From: Paenibacillus dauci
Lineage (GTDB): Bacteria; Bacillota; Bacilli; Paenibacillales; Paenibacillaceae
Assembly: GCF_000971985.1 (NCBI RefSeq)
Contig: NZ_LAQQ01000005.1
Span: 310,001-374,000, forward strand
Reading direction: 5' to 3'
Length of the DNA stretch: 64,000 bases
Under the pieces are notes generated by a model. It worked only from the letters and a program-made list of their open reading frames with translations, ran no database searches and was not told the origin of the DNA. Positions 46,302 to 54,828 of this stretch are shown here, piece after piece (within the stretch, counting starts at the first letter, position 1; each line of letters begins with the position of its first letter). The position numbers and the translations under genes were made by a program.

Positions 46302-47028
46302 ATGTGACCACCCCTTCCTTACGTCTCATTCTTACTCTTCTGTTGAGTTGCTTTTAGATAGATGGAGAATCTTCTTTGCTATCTCTTTATGTAGGCTACA
46401 TGAGAGCGTTAGAACGGCTTTATTTAAGACTATTGGCGTTCATTACCCTTATGGAAAGATGAGGGGTTTCTGATAAAGATCAAGCACTGATCGGTAGCCA
46501 TATTCGATCAGTGCTTGGTTTCTTTGTACGATATAATTAGGTCACTCATATAACGAAGTATTGCAGGATAAGCCACTATATCTTCCGCTAATGTGTTATT
46601 GGTCACAACGTAGTATTCACTTCCAGCTGTCTTATTGCACATTATAAGAATCAAAATAACAGCCGTTTATCGCTAGATCGATATCAAATGCCCATTATTT
46701 TATGGTAGGTATTGAAGCCGGTTAGAATTGCCTTTGCATTTGCTGGCTCTTCCAGTAGACATTATATCAGATGAAAACCATGAAGCAAATATATATATAA
46801 ACAGACCTGCTGTACGGATCTGTTTCCTTTTTGTACTCCTTCTTAATGCATTGCTCCTTTTTATTAAGATTTACCATCTCATTTTTTATAAAAATCAAAT
46901 AGAGAAATGGTTGAACCTAGTTCGAGTATGTTTTTTTGCCTGTACAACTCCTACGACAGTTTCAGAAGGCTTCGCACACTAATCAGGAAATTCATTAGCA
47001 ATATGGAGCCAAGGTTATGGTGCATATA
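46302..47028. other. AT-rich region without a convincing gene
   Basis: Two structures only: a 13-pair inverted repeat CAAGCACTGATCG/CGATCAGTGCTTG (46481-46517), and a terminator-like AAACAGAcC/GGaTCTGTTT at 46799-46825 followed by CCTTTTT. A frame at 46728-46982 exists but lacks a binding site and protein-like composition. Confidence 0.55.
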
Positions 47029-47086
47029 AAATAAAACGGTAAAAAAACCTTTCTATTTAGAAAGGTCTTTTTTTGCCGTTTTATTT
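47029..47086 (-). terminator. Double terminator of the propeller gene
   Basis: Outer arms AAATAAAACGG/CCGTTTTATTT, inner ACCTTTCT/AGAAAGGT with long A and T runs between. Similar in sequence to the terminator of the truncated copy at 48418-48453. Confidence 0.85.
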
Positions 47087-47097
47087 ATCCATCATAG

Positions 47098-48180
47098 TTA
47101 CTTATTTAGCGTGTAGTACGCAAGCGTAGTGCTTTTGTCGTTCTCGATCGTGCACGTAAACAGGTTACCGTTTGGTTTAGCGTAGTAGTAAGTAGCATCA
47201 ATACCGAAATCAGCAATCTTCTCTGCGGAGAGGTTGTAGACTTTATCCAGGTAGTGGATCTGATTGTTATCATCCGGGCGGATCCTAACATCTTCTTGGT
47301 ATTTTTTTGTCTCCAATTTCGTCGATGCTTTTACATTTCCTTCGCGATCTAATACAACAAGATCCTCCTGTGAAGTCGTATATACCACTTCGCCCTTATC
47401 TGTGACATACATATCTATGATTTCCACAAAATTTTGCTTTACTTGTTTTTTGTAGATTAATTTTCCATTATTGTTATAAAAATACACATCTGGTTCGTCA
47501 TTCACACCTTCAGACAGATTATACGCTGCCAGGTAATTGAGATTCGGGGAGGCGATGACGTCAAAAAGAGTTGAATCTTTTATTTTAACGACTTGGCTGT
47601 TTGCTAAGATTGTATTTTGGATGTCTTGTGTAGAGGCATCTACGTAGTTCACATTGTAAGAGGAAGAGGTCAATGTCATAATGCTATTACTACTAACAGA
47701 CTTTACTTTCTTCCCGTTCAAATCTAGCATTACTATGTTGTACGATCCGTTCAATACTAAATAATCGCCTATTTTGTTTAAGTTCGAAGAAAAATCAATT
47801 TTTTTTTGCCATAAGACTTTTCCTGATTTGTTCCTTTTGATAATAATTGTGTTATTCCCAACCCACGGCACGTAACTATAGTAAACATTGTCTTTTTCAT
47901 CTGCCCACAACCCAGTTTCTACCGTGTTCCCGATCGGTTTGCTCCAGACCTTCTTGCCTTTGGCATTCACAGCGATCAGGGAAACATTGCTTTTACTATC
48001 GGTAACTGCCAGGTACATATGTCCATCTGGAGAATACTCTGCAGACTTCAACACCATGCCTCTTGGCAGCTTGTAGCTGTACTGCTTCGTGACGCTCAAT
48101 CCTTCAGCGTGCGCGGTTGTGCTAGTGAAGATTAGAATAGCTGCAAAGAATGCGGTTAATACTGCTGTAATGTTTTTCAA
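47098..48180 (-). CDS. Secreted PQQ-like beta-propeller protein
   Basis: 360 residues. Translation starts at TTG (48178-48180) with GGAGG 6 bases upstream; an earlier in-frame start has none. Signal peptide ending AHA, cleaved before EGLSV. The body is a row of beta-blade repeats: MYLAVTDSKSNVSLIAVN, KVLWQKKIDF, LNYLAAYNLSEG, VVYTTSQEDLVVLDREG. Such BamB/YVTN-type proteins are binding scaffolds; the ligand is unknown. A 5'-truncated paralogue is directly upstream (48472-49122) in the same direction. Confidence 0.75.
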   Translation of the reverse strand: MKNITAVLTAFFAAILIFTSTTAHAEGLSVTKQYSYKLPRGMVLKSAEYSPDGHMYLAVTDSKSNVSLIAVNAKGKKVWSKPIGNTVETGLWADEKDNVYYSYVPWVGNNTIIIKRNKSGKVLWQKKIDFSSNLNKIGDYLVLNGSYNIVMLDLNGKKVKSVSSNSIMTLTSSSYNVNYVDASTQDIQNTILANSQVVKIKDSTLFDVIASPNLNYLAAYNLSEGVNDEPDVYFYNNNGKLIYKKQVKQNFVEIIDMYVTDKGEVVYTTSQEDLVVLDREGNVKASTKLETKKYQEDVRIRPDDNNQIHYLDKVYNLSAEKIADFGIDATYYYAKPNGNLFTCTIENDKSTTLAYYTLNK

Positions 48181-48417
48181 TGTAATCCTCCATTTAGTGT
48201 TGAATAGATCTATAAGGATATAAGATGCTCTAAAAATATTTATGTGAAAAGCATTAAGTGAAAACTTAACCCTTGAAATTGAACAACTTTTTATTTTATA
48301 ATCCTGCTTATTTTTCGATAAAACAAGCAACTCTAATGACTACAATGAAGCTACATGTTCCATTATAAGTGATTTATTTAGCAAGTGTAGAAAATTGTAA
48401 TAGCCCCTATGCTCATT

Positions 48418-48453
48418 AGAAAAAGACCTTCTCAAATAAAAAGGTCTTTTTCT
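48418..48453 (-). terminator. Terminator of the truncated propeller copy
   Basis: AGAAAAAGACCTT and AAGGTCTTTTTCT, 13 perfect pairs, then TTTTTCTAATG on the minus strand. The GGTCTTTTT-CTGCC side closely matches the terminator at 47029-47086. Confidence 0.88.
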
Positions 48454-48471
48454 GCCTTATAGATTCTGCAT

Positions 48472-49122
48472 TTAATTATTGATCGTGTAGCGGCTTATTT
48501 GTGTAGTGCCGTCATCTCCGACTTTGTGTGCAAACAGATTTCCTTTCGACTTGTTGTAATAATAGTTAGCGTATATATCGAAATCGGCTATTTTTTCTCC
48601 TTGCAGACTATATACTTGGTCTAAATAATGAAGATGGTTATTTTCATCTAAACGGATTTTGTCGTCAGGTTGGTACTTGAGACTCTCTAGTTGTACGTTA
48701 GCACGTATGTTGCCTTTTTGATCTACAACAACCAGCTTATTGGTATTAGTAGTATATACAATCGATCCACTATCTGTGACAAGAATATTTTCTACAGCTT
48801 CCTTCTCGTTAGCGAGCGGTTTTTTAAGAATTAATTTCCCTTTCTTATCATACAAATACACATTTGGAATATCATCTTGTTGCTGAAGCATGGAATAACC
48901 TGCGAGATATTTCAAGTTTTTTGAAGCTACCAACGAAGAGAAATTGGTACCATCCGTTTTCACATTTGTTTTCTCGTAACTTGAAAAAATAATACGATGA
49001 GTAGATGGATCTAAATTGATGCTATAGTCGAGATTATTATCGGAATAGGAAAAAGCTGCTTCCGTGTCACTAGGAAGTTTTTCTACTTCGCAAAGATAAT
49101 GAGCATTCTTGCATAAAACAAA
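48472..49122 (-). pseudogene. 5'-truncated duplicate of the propeller gene
   Basis: The frame is open from a stop at 49123-49125 to 48472. From about 49000 to 48472 the product aligns along its length with the C-terminal half of the adjacent propeller protein: ASKNLKYLAGYSMLQQQDDIPNVYLYD versus ASPNLNYLAAYNLSEGVNDEPDVYFY (shown here in pieces: NLKYLAGY/NLNYLAAY, IPNVYLYD/EPDVYFYN, KGKLILKK/NGKLIYKK, HYLDQVYSL/HYLDKVYNL). The first methionine-type codon is a GTG near 48963. No signal peptide, no promoter; the left end abuts the rlmCD terminator. Probably a decayed tandem copy, though a 163-residue intracellular product is possible. Confidence 0.75.
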
Positions 49123-49124
49123 TC

Positions 49125-49162
49125 AAAAAGCCAAAAAAGGTTCATCCTCTTTTGGCTTTTTT
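49125..49162. terminator. Terminator of rlmCD
   Basis: AAAAAGCCAAAA and TTTTGGCTTTTT with loop AAGGTTCATCCTC. T run on both strands. It lies 16 bases past the rlmCD stop. Confidence 0.9.
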
Positions 49163-49177
49163 TCATTTGAATTAAAA

Positions 49178-50878
49178 TTAAGCGTCTTTACGTACCAACA
49201 GTGTTACCGCTTCGACATGACTCGTCTGCGGGAACATATCGATAGGCTGTACCCACTGGATCTCATATCCTCCATCCAGCAGTACTTTGCAGTCTTTGGC
49301 CAGTGTAGACGGATTACAAGATACATATACAAACCGCTTCGGCTTGGTCTTCAGCACTGTCTCCAGGAACTGCTGTTCCAGACCGGTACGCGGTGGATCG
49401 GCGATGATTACATCGGGGCTCATGCCCTTTTTCACCCAGCGTGGCAGCAGCTCTTCGGCTTTGCCGACGTAGAAGCTAGCATTATCGCGGTTGTTGTGAT
49501 AAGCATTTTTGTTCGCATCATCAACGGCTTCTGCGATCATCTCGATGCCGCGCACTTCTCTGGCATACGGTGCGAGCCACAGACCGATTGTACCAGTCCC
49601 GCAGTAAGCATCAACAACCAGCTCTTTGCCGGTGAGTCCAGCAGCCGCACGAACCGATTCATACAGCTTGACGGTCTGCTGTGGATTCAGCTGGAAGAAC
49701 GCTCTTGGTGACAGGGCGAATTCCAGATCACCCAGTGATTCGAGCATGGTATCCTGCCCCCACAGGGTTACCGTATGCTCCCCAAAGACAAGCGACGTTT
49801 TCTTTGGATTCACATTGATAGCGATGCTGGTTACATCCGGTACAGACAGACGCAACGCCTGGATTAGCTCGTCCTGGCGAGGCAGCTGACGGCTGGTCGT
49901 TACCAGCGTAATCTGCAGATGATTGGATTGGAATCCATAACGAACGACAATCGTACGTACGCCATCCCGTGAACCATTATCCTTGTGAAGCGGAATCTGC
50001 AGATCTTCCAATGCAGATTTAACAATCTCGATTGCATTATTGATAGCTGGATGCTGAATCGGACAGCCACTAATATCGACGATATCATGACTGTTAATCT
50101 CATACAGACCAGCGATTACATTCTGATCCTGATCGCGTCCCAGCTGAGGCTGGGCTTTGTTACGGTAAGCCCATGGATGCTCCATACCGAGCATAGACTT
50201 GATCTTCACCTTTTCCAGACCTGCATAGCGGCTGAAAGCTTCATGTACAATATCTGTTTTGGCCTGCAGCTGTCCTTCGTAGGAGATATGCTGGATCTGG
50301 CAGCCGCCGCAAATATGGAACACCGGACATGGCGGCTCTACACGCTGCGGAGATCTTTTCTCAATCTCGGTAATAGTTGCTTTAATGAATTTGGGCCGAG
50401 TCTCGGTTACCTGTGCCTTAACTACTTCATTAGGCAGTGCTCCATCAACAAAGACTGCTTTACGGCGATAATAGCCTACACCTTCACCGTTGATTCCGAG
50501 TCGTTTGATCGTTACGATAATGCTGTCCCCATTACGCAATTCTTCTGCATTATCCCGACTTGTCGTTTTGACAGGCGCATTATTCTGCTTTTTAACATAC
50601 GGCGGTTTTGAGCTGTTGTTACCTTTGAAGCTGGATGATGTGCTGCCTGAACGCGATGCAGTCGAAGATCCAAATCCGCCTTGTTTGCCGTTCTGACGGG
50701 AATTGGGCTTGCTGTCGATCGGCAAGGATGGCGAGCTTGGTCTGGATGAACGGGTATTGGCAGAGTTTGCCGGGGAGGATGGACGGTCCGAACGATGTTT
50801 TGGTGCCTCCGGGTGTGAAGACCTGGATGGCTTTTGGGAAGAAAAGTTCCCCTTCTGGGAACGCGGTTTTTCAGTCAT
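49178..50878 (-). CDS. rlmCD: 23S rRNA (uracil-C5)-methyltransferase (RlmCD/RumA family) with disordered N-terminus
   Basis: 566 residues; the family is normally near 455. Residues 1-110 are Ser/Pro/Arg/Gly/Asn-rich and low-complexity (SRPSSPSLPIDSKPNSRQNG), probably disordered. Then a TRAM domain (about 113-172), the iron-sulfur Cys cluster CPVFHICGGCQIQH (Cys184, 190, 193, with a fourth Cys in ISGCPIQ), and the SAM fold (VVDAYCGTGTIGLWLA). The catalytic nucleophile is Cys in VSCNPSTLAKDC, and ADPPRTGL is the substrate-base site. It methylates U747/U1939-type positions of 23S rRNA. Confidence 0.92.
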   Translation of the reverse strand: MTEKPRSQKGNFSSQKPSRSSHPEAPKHRSDRPSSPANSANTRSSRPSSPSLPIDSKPNSRQNGKQGGFGSSTASRSGSTSSSFKGNNSSKPPYVKKQNNAPVKTTSRDNAEELRNGDSIIVTIKRLGINGEGVGYYRRKAVFVDGALPNEVVKAQVTETRPKFIKATITEIEKRSPQRVEPPCPVFHICGGCQIQHISYEGQLQAKTDIVHEAFSRYAGLEKVKIKSMLGMEHPWAYRNKAQPQLGRDQDQNVIAGLYEINSHDIVDISGCPIQHPAINNAIEIVKSALEDLQIPLHKDNGSRDGVRTIVVRYGFQSNHLQITLVTTSRQLPRQDELIQALRLSVPDVTSIAINVNPKKTSLVFGEHTVTLWGQDTMLESLGDLEFALSPRAFFQLNPQQTVKLYESVRAAAGLTGKELVVDAYCGTGTIGLWLAPYAREVRGIEMIAEAVDDANKNAYHNNRDNASFYVGKAEELLPRWVKKGMSPDVIIADPPRTGLEQQFLETVLKTKPKRFVYVSCNPSTLAKDCKVLLDGGYEIQWVQPIDMFPQTSHVEAVTLLVRKDA

Positions 50879-51032
50879 GTTGTGAATTTCTCCGTTTCAT
50901 TGATTTATGGTCGTGTCCCATCTTACCACAAACCAGAGCTCCGGTTAACTATTATTCGGGGAATTATGCAGGTTATCTCCATTTCACCCTCTATGGATAG
51001 ACATAATTCCCAGAATTCAGCTATTTTAAAGT

Positions 51033-51347
51033 TTATAGTTTGAACAATGAATCTTCGTACTCTTTATACCGGTAACCAAATGGCAAATATAATACAAATA
51101 CAACCAGATAGATCGCCAGTACCAGTATGGCTATACCAATCGATACATCCATACTGGGTAAAAGGATAATGAGCACAAGCTGCAAAATGGCAAGGACAAG
51201 CGCTGATTTGGTAAGCGAATTGGCTGTCGGATATAAGGTAGTCTGACAGTTCGGACAATAGGTAAAACGCTTGGTCTTGGCTGCAGCATGATAAGCTTCT
51301 CTCCATGTGAATCGGTGCTGGCAGTTAGGGCAAGTCGGTAGTTTCAT
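51033..51347 (-). CDS. CXXC-20-CXXC family membrane protein (copy 1)
   Basis: 104 residues from the ATG at 51345-51347 with AGGAGATG upstream. Residues 6-9 CPNC and 31-34 CPNC, 21 residues apart, match the TIGR04104 Cys pattern, which should bind one zinc. A variable helix-rich spacer (QHRFTWREAYHAAAKT) lies between. Two membrane helices follow (about 48-65 and 70-92), and a short charged tail ends the protein. Function unknown. Its neighbour 51543-51839 has the same design, so the two probably work together or arose by duplication. Confidence 0.72.
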   Translation of the reverse strand: MKLPTCPNCQHRFTWREAYHAAAKTKRFTYCPNCQTTLYPTANSLTKSALVLAILQLVLIILLPSMDVSIGIAILVLAIYLVVFVLYLPFGYRYKEYEDSLFKL

Positions 51348-51542
51348 ATTGAGATCATCTCCTGTTGGTAAAATAGTAGGCAGGATGAAGGGTAACAAAT
51401 AGAACGTCTACATTCTGTAAAACTATGTAGCTGTGTAAAACTATAAGGAACCAAGCTCCGTCTTTTTTATGAGTTTATTTATATTACCTTACTTTTCATT
51501 ACTGGTAAGAAGCTCCGGTTTTTTTCCATTTTGGGATTACAG

Positions 51543-51839
51543 TTATTTGTTCGGCTTATACGTGCTGATATAAGGCATAAGCAGTAGATAGACAGTAAAA
51601 TAAACACCTGCAAACCCTATGATCCTTCCCAGCGGCTGTCCTGCCCCGCTCATCCCAAACATAATAAGCAGTGGAAGAGTCGAACCCAGAATTGCATTTA
51701 CAATAATTGTAGCCCATGTAAAGTATATTTCGCTTTTACAACGGGGGCAGAGTGCATTAGACCCTGTAAATGTCATTTTAAATGCTTCTTTCCATGAGCA
51801 GGAATGACCACATTTTGGACATACCGGTAGACGCAGCAA
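51543..51839 (-). CDS. CXXC-20-CXXC family membrane protein (copy 2)
   Basis: 98 residues; TTG start (51837-51839) with AGGAGG 8 bases upstream. CPKC (7-10) and CPRC (31-34), exactly 20 residues apart, then two hydrophobic segments (about 43-63, 69-90) and the tail ISTYKPNK. Same layout as 51033-51347 but only moderately similar in sequence, so an older duplication. A pair of direct AAGCTCCG repeats followed by T runs lies between the two genes (51453-51525). Confidence 0.7.
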   Translation of the reverse strand: MLRLPVCPKCGHSCSWKEAFKMTFTGSNALCPRCKSEIYFTWATIIVNAILGSTLPLLIMFGMSGAGQPLGRIIGFAGVYFTVYLLLMPYISTYKPNK

Positions 51840-51986
51840 GGAAACAACCTCCTTTATATCTTTTTATTCCTCTATGTATATGTAATATATCCTGGATTTA
51901 TTGGATCTTTCTGTGGAACTTTATCTGTGGCCTTATTGACCAATCAAAGTAACCCATCTCATATAATAATAGTAGCAAGTAATCAA

Positions 51987-52047
51987 AAACAGTCCTGTAC
52001 CATGATAACGTCTGCCGATCTCGGCAGCGGATATGGAAGGACTGTTT
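51987..52047 (-). terminator. Long hairpin terminator of the nitroreductase gene
   Basis: AAACAGTCCT and AGGACTGTTT enclose a second stem CTGCCGA/TCGGCAG. On the minus strand it ends in TTTTTGATTAC. It lies 67 bases past the stop. 51840-51986 has no gene. Confidence 0.8.
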
Positions 52048-52113
52048 ATTAATGCCTGTATTTGCGACTAGACTGTACCGCAATTGTTATAGCTTTTGAA
52101 ATGCACGATCTGA

Positions 52114-52677
52114 TTATTTGGTATACTCACTGATCCATTCGGTTTTCTCGGCGAATGGTGTACGTTTGCTTGTCAGATCGGTGCGCTCAGGCACTCCCAG
52201 ATAGATAAAGCCCAGCATTTTGCCCTTCTCGCTCAATCCGAATGCTTTGTTCATCTCGGCATGGTAACACGGCTCGCCGCTTCTCCATACTGCACCCAGT
52301 CCTAGCTCGTGAATCTCCAACAGCATGTTCTGAATCGCTGCAAAAACAGCTCCGTATTCTTCCAGCTCGATCACTTTGGAATTATCAACCGGCTCTACCG
52401 CTACAGCGATGATGACCGGAGCACGTTCTACTTTGTCACGGGCAGAAGCTGCTTTGGCTTCGTCTGCTCCTTCAGCACGTGCTACATTAACGAGCGCATC
52501 GCCCAGTTTGTAACGGCCATCCCCTTCAAGCACAAAGAACTTCCACGGCTCGGTCAGACGGTGATTGGGTGCCCAGATGCCTGCTTCCAGAATTTGTTCG
52601 ATCTGTTCACGTGCGATAGGATCAGGTTTGACTTTACCGACTGAACGGCGGTTACGGATACTTTCAGATATAGACAT
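52114..52677 (-). CDS. Nitroreductase-family flavoprotein (YdjA/YfhC type)
   Basis: 187 residues. Family landmarks: SIRNRRSVGKVKPDPI (FMN phosphate-binding Arg pair at the start), APNHRLTEPWKFFVL (flavin-binding), LGAVWRSGEP and GFIYLGVPERTDLTSKR near the end. It would use FMN to reduce nitro, quinone or enone substrates. Small and lone; ATG follows GGGAGGAACACTC. Physiological substrate unknown. Confidence 0.9.
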   Translation of the reverse strand: MSISESIRNRRSVGKVKPDPIAREQIEQILEAGIWAPNHRLTEPWKFFVLEGDGRYKLGDALVNVARAEGADEAKAASARDKVERAPVIIAVAVEPVDNSKVIELEEYGAVFAAIQNMLLEIHELGLGAVWRSGEPCYHAEMNKAFGLSEKGKMLGFIYLGVPERTDLTSKRTPFAEKTEWISEYTK

Positions 52678-52860
52678 GAGTGTTCCTCCCTGATAATCAT
52701 TCTCAATAGACTGCTTGTTTATTGTACACTAATCTGTGGGAAATCTCTAATTTTAACAGAATCCTGCAAATCCCCTGACCCGCCCTCATCAACCGGATAA
52801 CCAGCACGTGGTAGTAAAGTGTATGTGTAAGGTGTACACATGTAACGGTACAAGGCATAT

Positions 52861-52947
52861 TGGTGATATGAGGATTCGAACCTCACGGGGTGGCCCCTCA
52901 CCCCTACCACTTCCAACTTAACCAGTTGGCGGCTTGTGCTCACTTTA
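52861..52947 (-). other. Degenerate tRNA-like element
   Basis: The minus strand ends with a T-arm TGAGG-TTCGAAT-CCTCA whose loop is canonical, then TATCACC and an encoded A, giving CCA. Before it is a variable-arm-like hairpin GGGGTG/CACCCC. Further 5' is CCAAC-TGGTTAA-GTTGG, matching a D-arm with GG and TTAA. The anticodon arm does not form and the 5' acceptor pairs only at GTGA. Hence a remnant or a tRNA-like structure, not a working tRNA as far as I can fold it. Confidence 0.35.
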
Positions 52948-53032
52948 TACGGCAATTACCTGCTTGCAGGAATCCTGTTTTTATTTTGTAGGAAATGTCT
53001 TTACTGAGCCTGGGCTACTCTACGACAACCAA

Positions 53033-53491
53033 TCAGTCAAATAATGAGGTAAGCCAGTTCAGTTCCTGAATGCGTGTATCCAGTTCACGGTGGGTTTTGG
53101 CGAGCTGATCTGCTTCACGCTGCAGTTCGGCTACATTTACAGTAGATATAAAACGAACCTCCGTACGTGTGAATCGATCCTGCCGTATACTCGCCGACTG
53201 GGCTAGATCAGCCAGTGCTTTGCGACGCATGGACAATATATCACGGTCTACCAGCGCATCCGCGAGTGTGCGTGTATCGTCCAGCATGACCGTATTATTG
53301 GTCCGGTTAATCTGCTGAATCAGGAGTCCCAACTGGCCCAATAGCTGATCCATTTCCTTTAATAAATCTGCAGGCTGTTCGGAAGGTTGTTCCCCTTCCT
53401 GTATTTTGGAGTTGTTGTTCAGGCGGTATTTGACCTGTTCAAAACGTTTTTGCAAATCAGAACGCAAAATCAGTGCTTCTGCCAGCTTCAT
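53033..53491 (-). CDS. DIP1984 (septicolysin-like) family protein
   Basis: 152 residues, mostly helical with long coiled-coil-like segments (KLAEALILRSDLQKRFEQV at the start, ELQREADQLAKTHRELDTRI towards the end, and the family-typical closing IQELNWLTSLFD). GGTGACGTT precedes the ATG. The family is widespread in Firmicutes and actinobacteria, with no settled role, though the name comes from a cytolysin-like annotation that the sequence does not confirm. No signal peptide. Confidence 0.85.
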   Translation of the reverse strand: MKLAEALILRSDLQKRFEQVKYRLNNNSKIQEGEQPSEQPADLLKEMDQLLGQLGLLIQQINRTNNTVMLDDTRTLADALVDRDILSMRRKALADLAQSASIRQDRFTRTEVRFISTVNVAELQREADQLAKTHRELDTRIQELNWLTSLFD

Positions 53492-53736
53492 AACGTCACC
53501 TCATTATATGTATGGTATAGCAATGAATAACCTGCCTCTAAAACGATCGTGCTCATTGGTTTATTCTATATCTGGTCTAGCCATATAAGACCATTCCACT
53601 TCATAATTCGGCATTCGAATCATTCTATAGTATTATAAAAGTAAATCAAGCCCTATTGCAAACAGACGACATTGATCCGAGCATCTCTGCTTCGTCTACG
53701 AAATAATGACTGACCCTATTATTCAGGAGGCTTATT

Positions 53737-54216
53737 ATGGCACAGGAAATCGAACGTAAATATCTGCTCACCAGCTATCCGGACAATCTCCATATTACAC
53801 GTACCCAGGAGATCGACCAGACGTATCTCGCTTCTACGGAAAGTGAGTCCTTGCGTGTACGCCGGCTGCTGAGTAATGGCGAAGAGACATTTACCATGAC
53901 TCACAAAGCCGGACGCGGCATCTCGCGCGACGAGACAGAATTCCAGATTGGCAAGGAGATGTATGAGCAGTTGACGGAACGTCTGCAGGTCACTCCGCTC
54001 AAGAAAACACGTCATAAAGTGCTGCTGGACGGTCGTACCTATGATATGGATATCTACCATAATACGGTTCAGCAAGGATTGATGACGATCGAGATCGAAT
54101 TCGACAGCGAAGATGAATTCCATGCGTATCAGGCGCCAGATTGGTTTGGTGAAGATGTAACCGAGCAGGAGCAATATCTAAACAGCCAGCTCTGGCAGGA
54201 TATACAGTCCCGTTAA
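53737..54216 (+). CDS. CYTH-domain triphosphatase-like protein
   Basis: 159 residues. The N-terminal QEIERKYLLTS is the ExExK metal-triphosphate site of CYTH proteins, with further tunnel residues in SLRVRRLLSNGE, MTHKAGRG and IEIEFDSEDE. Such proteins hydrolyse or transfer inorganic or nucleoside triphosphate (ThTPase/Ygi-type). AGGAGG precedes the ATG. It stands alone; the next gene converges only 9 bases beyond. Confidence 0.9.
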   Translation: MAQEIERKYLLTSYPDNLHITRTQEIDQTYLASTESESLRVRRLLSNGEETFTMTHKAGRGISRDETEFQIGKEMYEQLTERLQVTPLKKTRHKVLLDGRTYDMDIYHNTVQQGLMTIEIEFDSEDEFHAYQAPDWFGEDVTEQEQYLNSQLWQDIQSR

Positions 54217-54225
54217 GCTGTCCGA

Positions 54226-54552
54226 TTAGAATGGTTGCTGTCCTCGAAAAGGAGCAAACCGCTCGATCTTCGCTCCCCGGGTAATCAAAAAGTCGATCGC
54301 CTGACTCCGTTCGTCAAAAGAAACCGATTGTTCGATCGCTTCATCTTCATATAGATGCATTCGGTCAACGGCAATCATGAAAAAATAAGCAACATATATA
54401 TCTCCTCTTTTTTGTAAAGCATATTGAATCAGATTAGCGGGTTCACCGGTTGGATTTTTATCTGTTGGTGAACCCGCAATAATCTGTTCGTATCCCCTCA
54501 TTTTACCTTTTTCGATCGCCTCCATAATTTTCTGTACTGCTACGGAATCCAT
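54226..54552 (-). CDS. 108-residue uncharacterised protein
   Basis: Start at the ATG 54550-54552, taken because AAGGAGGGA lies upstream; an earlier in-frame start lacks it. The protein is mixed alpha/beta with an acidic middle (HLYEDEAIEQSVSFDERSQA) and a basic C-terminus (KIERFAPFRGQQPF). No membrane segment or signal peptide. Not recognised. Confidence 0.6.
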   Translation of the reverse strand: MDSVAVQKIMEAIEKGKMRGYEQIIAGSPTDKNPTGEPANLIQYALQKRGDIYVAYFFMIAVDRMHLYEDEAIEQSVSFDERSQAIDFLITRGAKIERFAPFRGQQPF

Positions 54553-54828
54553 TTGTAGTCCCTCCTTTTTTATTTTCATTCCACAATGAATGCCTGACAA
54601 TAGCTGTATGATGTTTCGCTTTATCCAAAACAGATCGTCCTTATTTTCTACTTCTGCTTCCCTCCCTGCGTTTATCGGATGTATGTAGTGAATGCTTCCT
54701 GCTCAACAAAGCTTACTGTCGCCATACTTGTGCCCTGGTGATTTTATGCTAACGGCACCATACTAAGCAGACAAGCTTTGATTGGACTGGTTTATATTTT
54801 GCATTCTGCATTAAACAGGAGGTTTATC

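Noticed and set aside
46728..46982. 84-residue reading frame in the AT-rich gap
   Set aside because: No ribosome binding site, unnatural composition, and it overlaps a terminator-like hairpin.
6831..52047. Shared GGACTGTTTAT stretch near 6840 and near 52040 as a dispersed repeat
   Set aside because: Only about a dozen bases match and the flanks differ; most likely chance in AT-rich DNA.
51898..52083. 61-residue frame after the nitroreductase gene
   Set aside because: It covers the terminator hairpin and lacks a ribosome binding site.
52719..52955. 78-residue reading frame on the minus strand
   Set aside because: It runs straight across the tRNA-like element and has no ribosome binding site or protein-like sequence.
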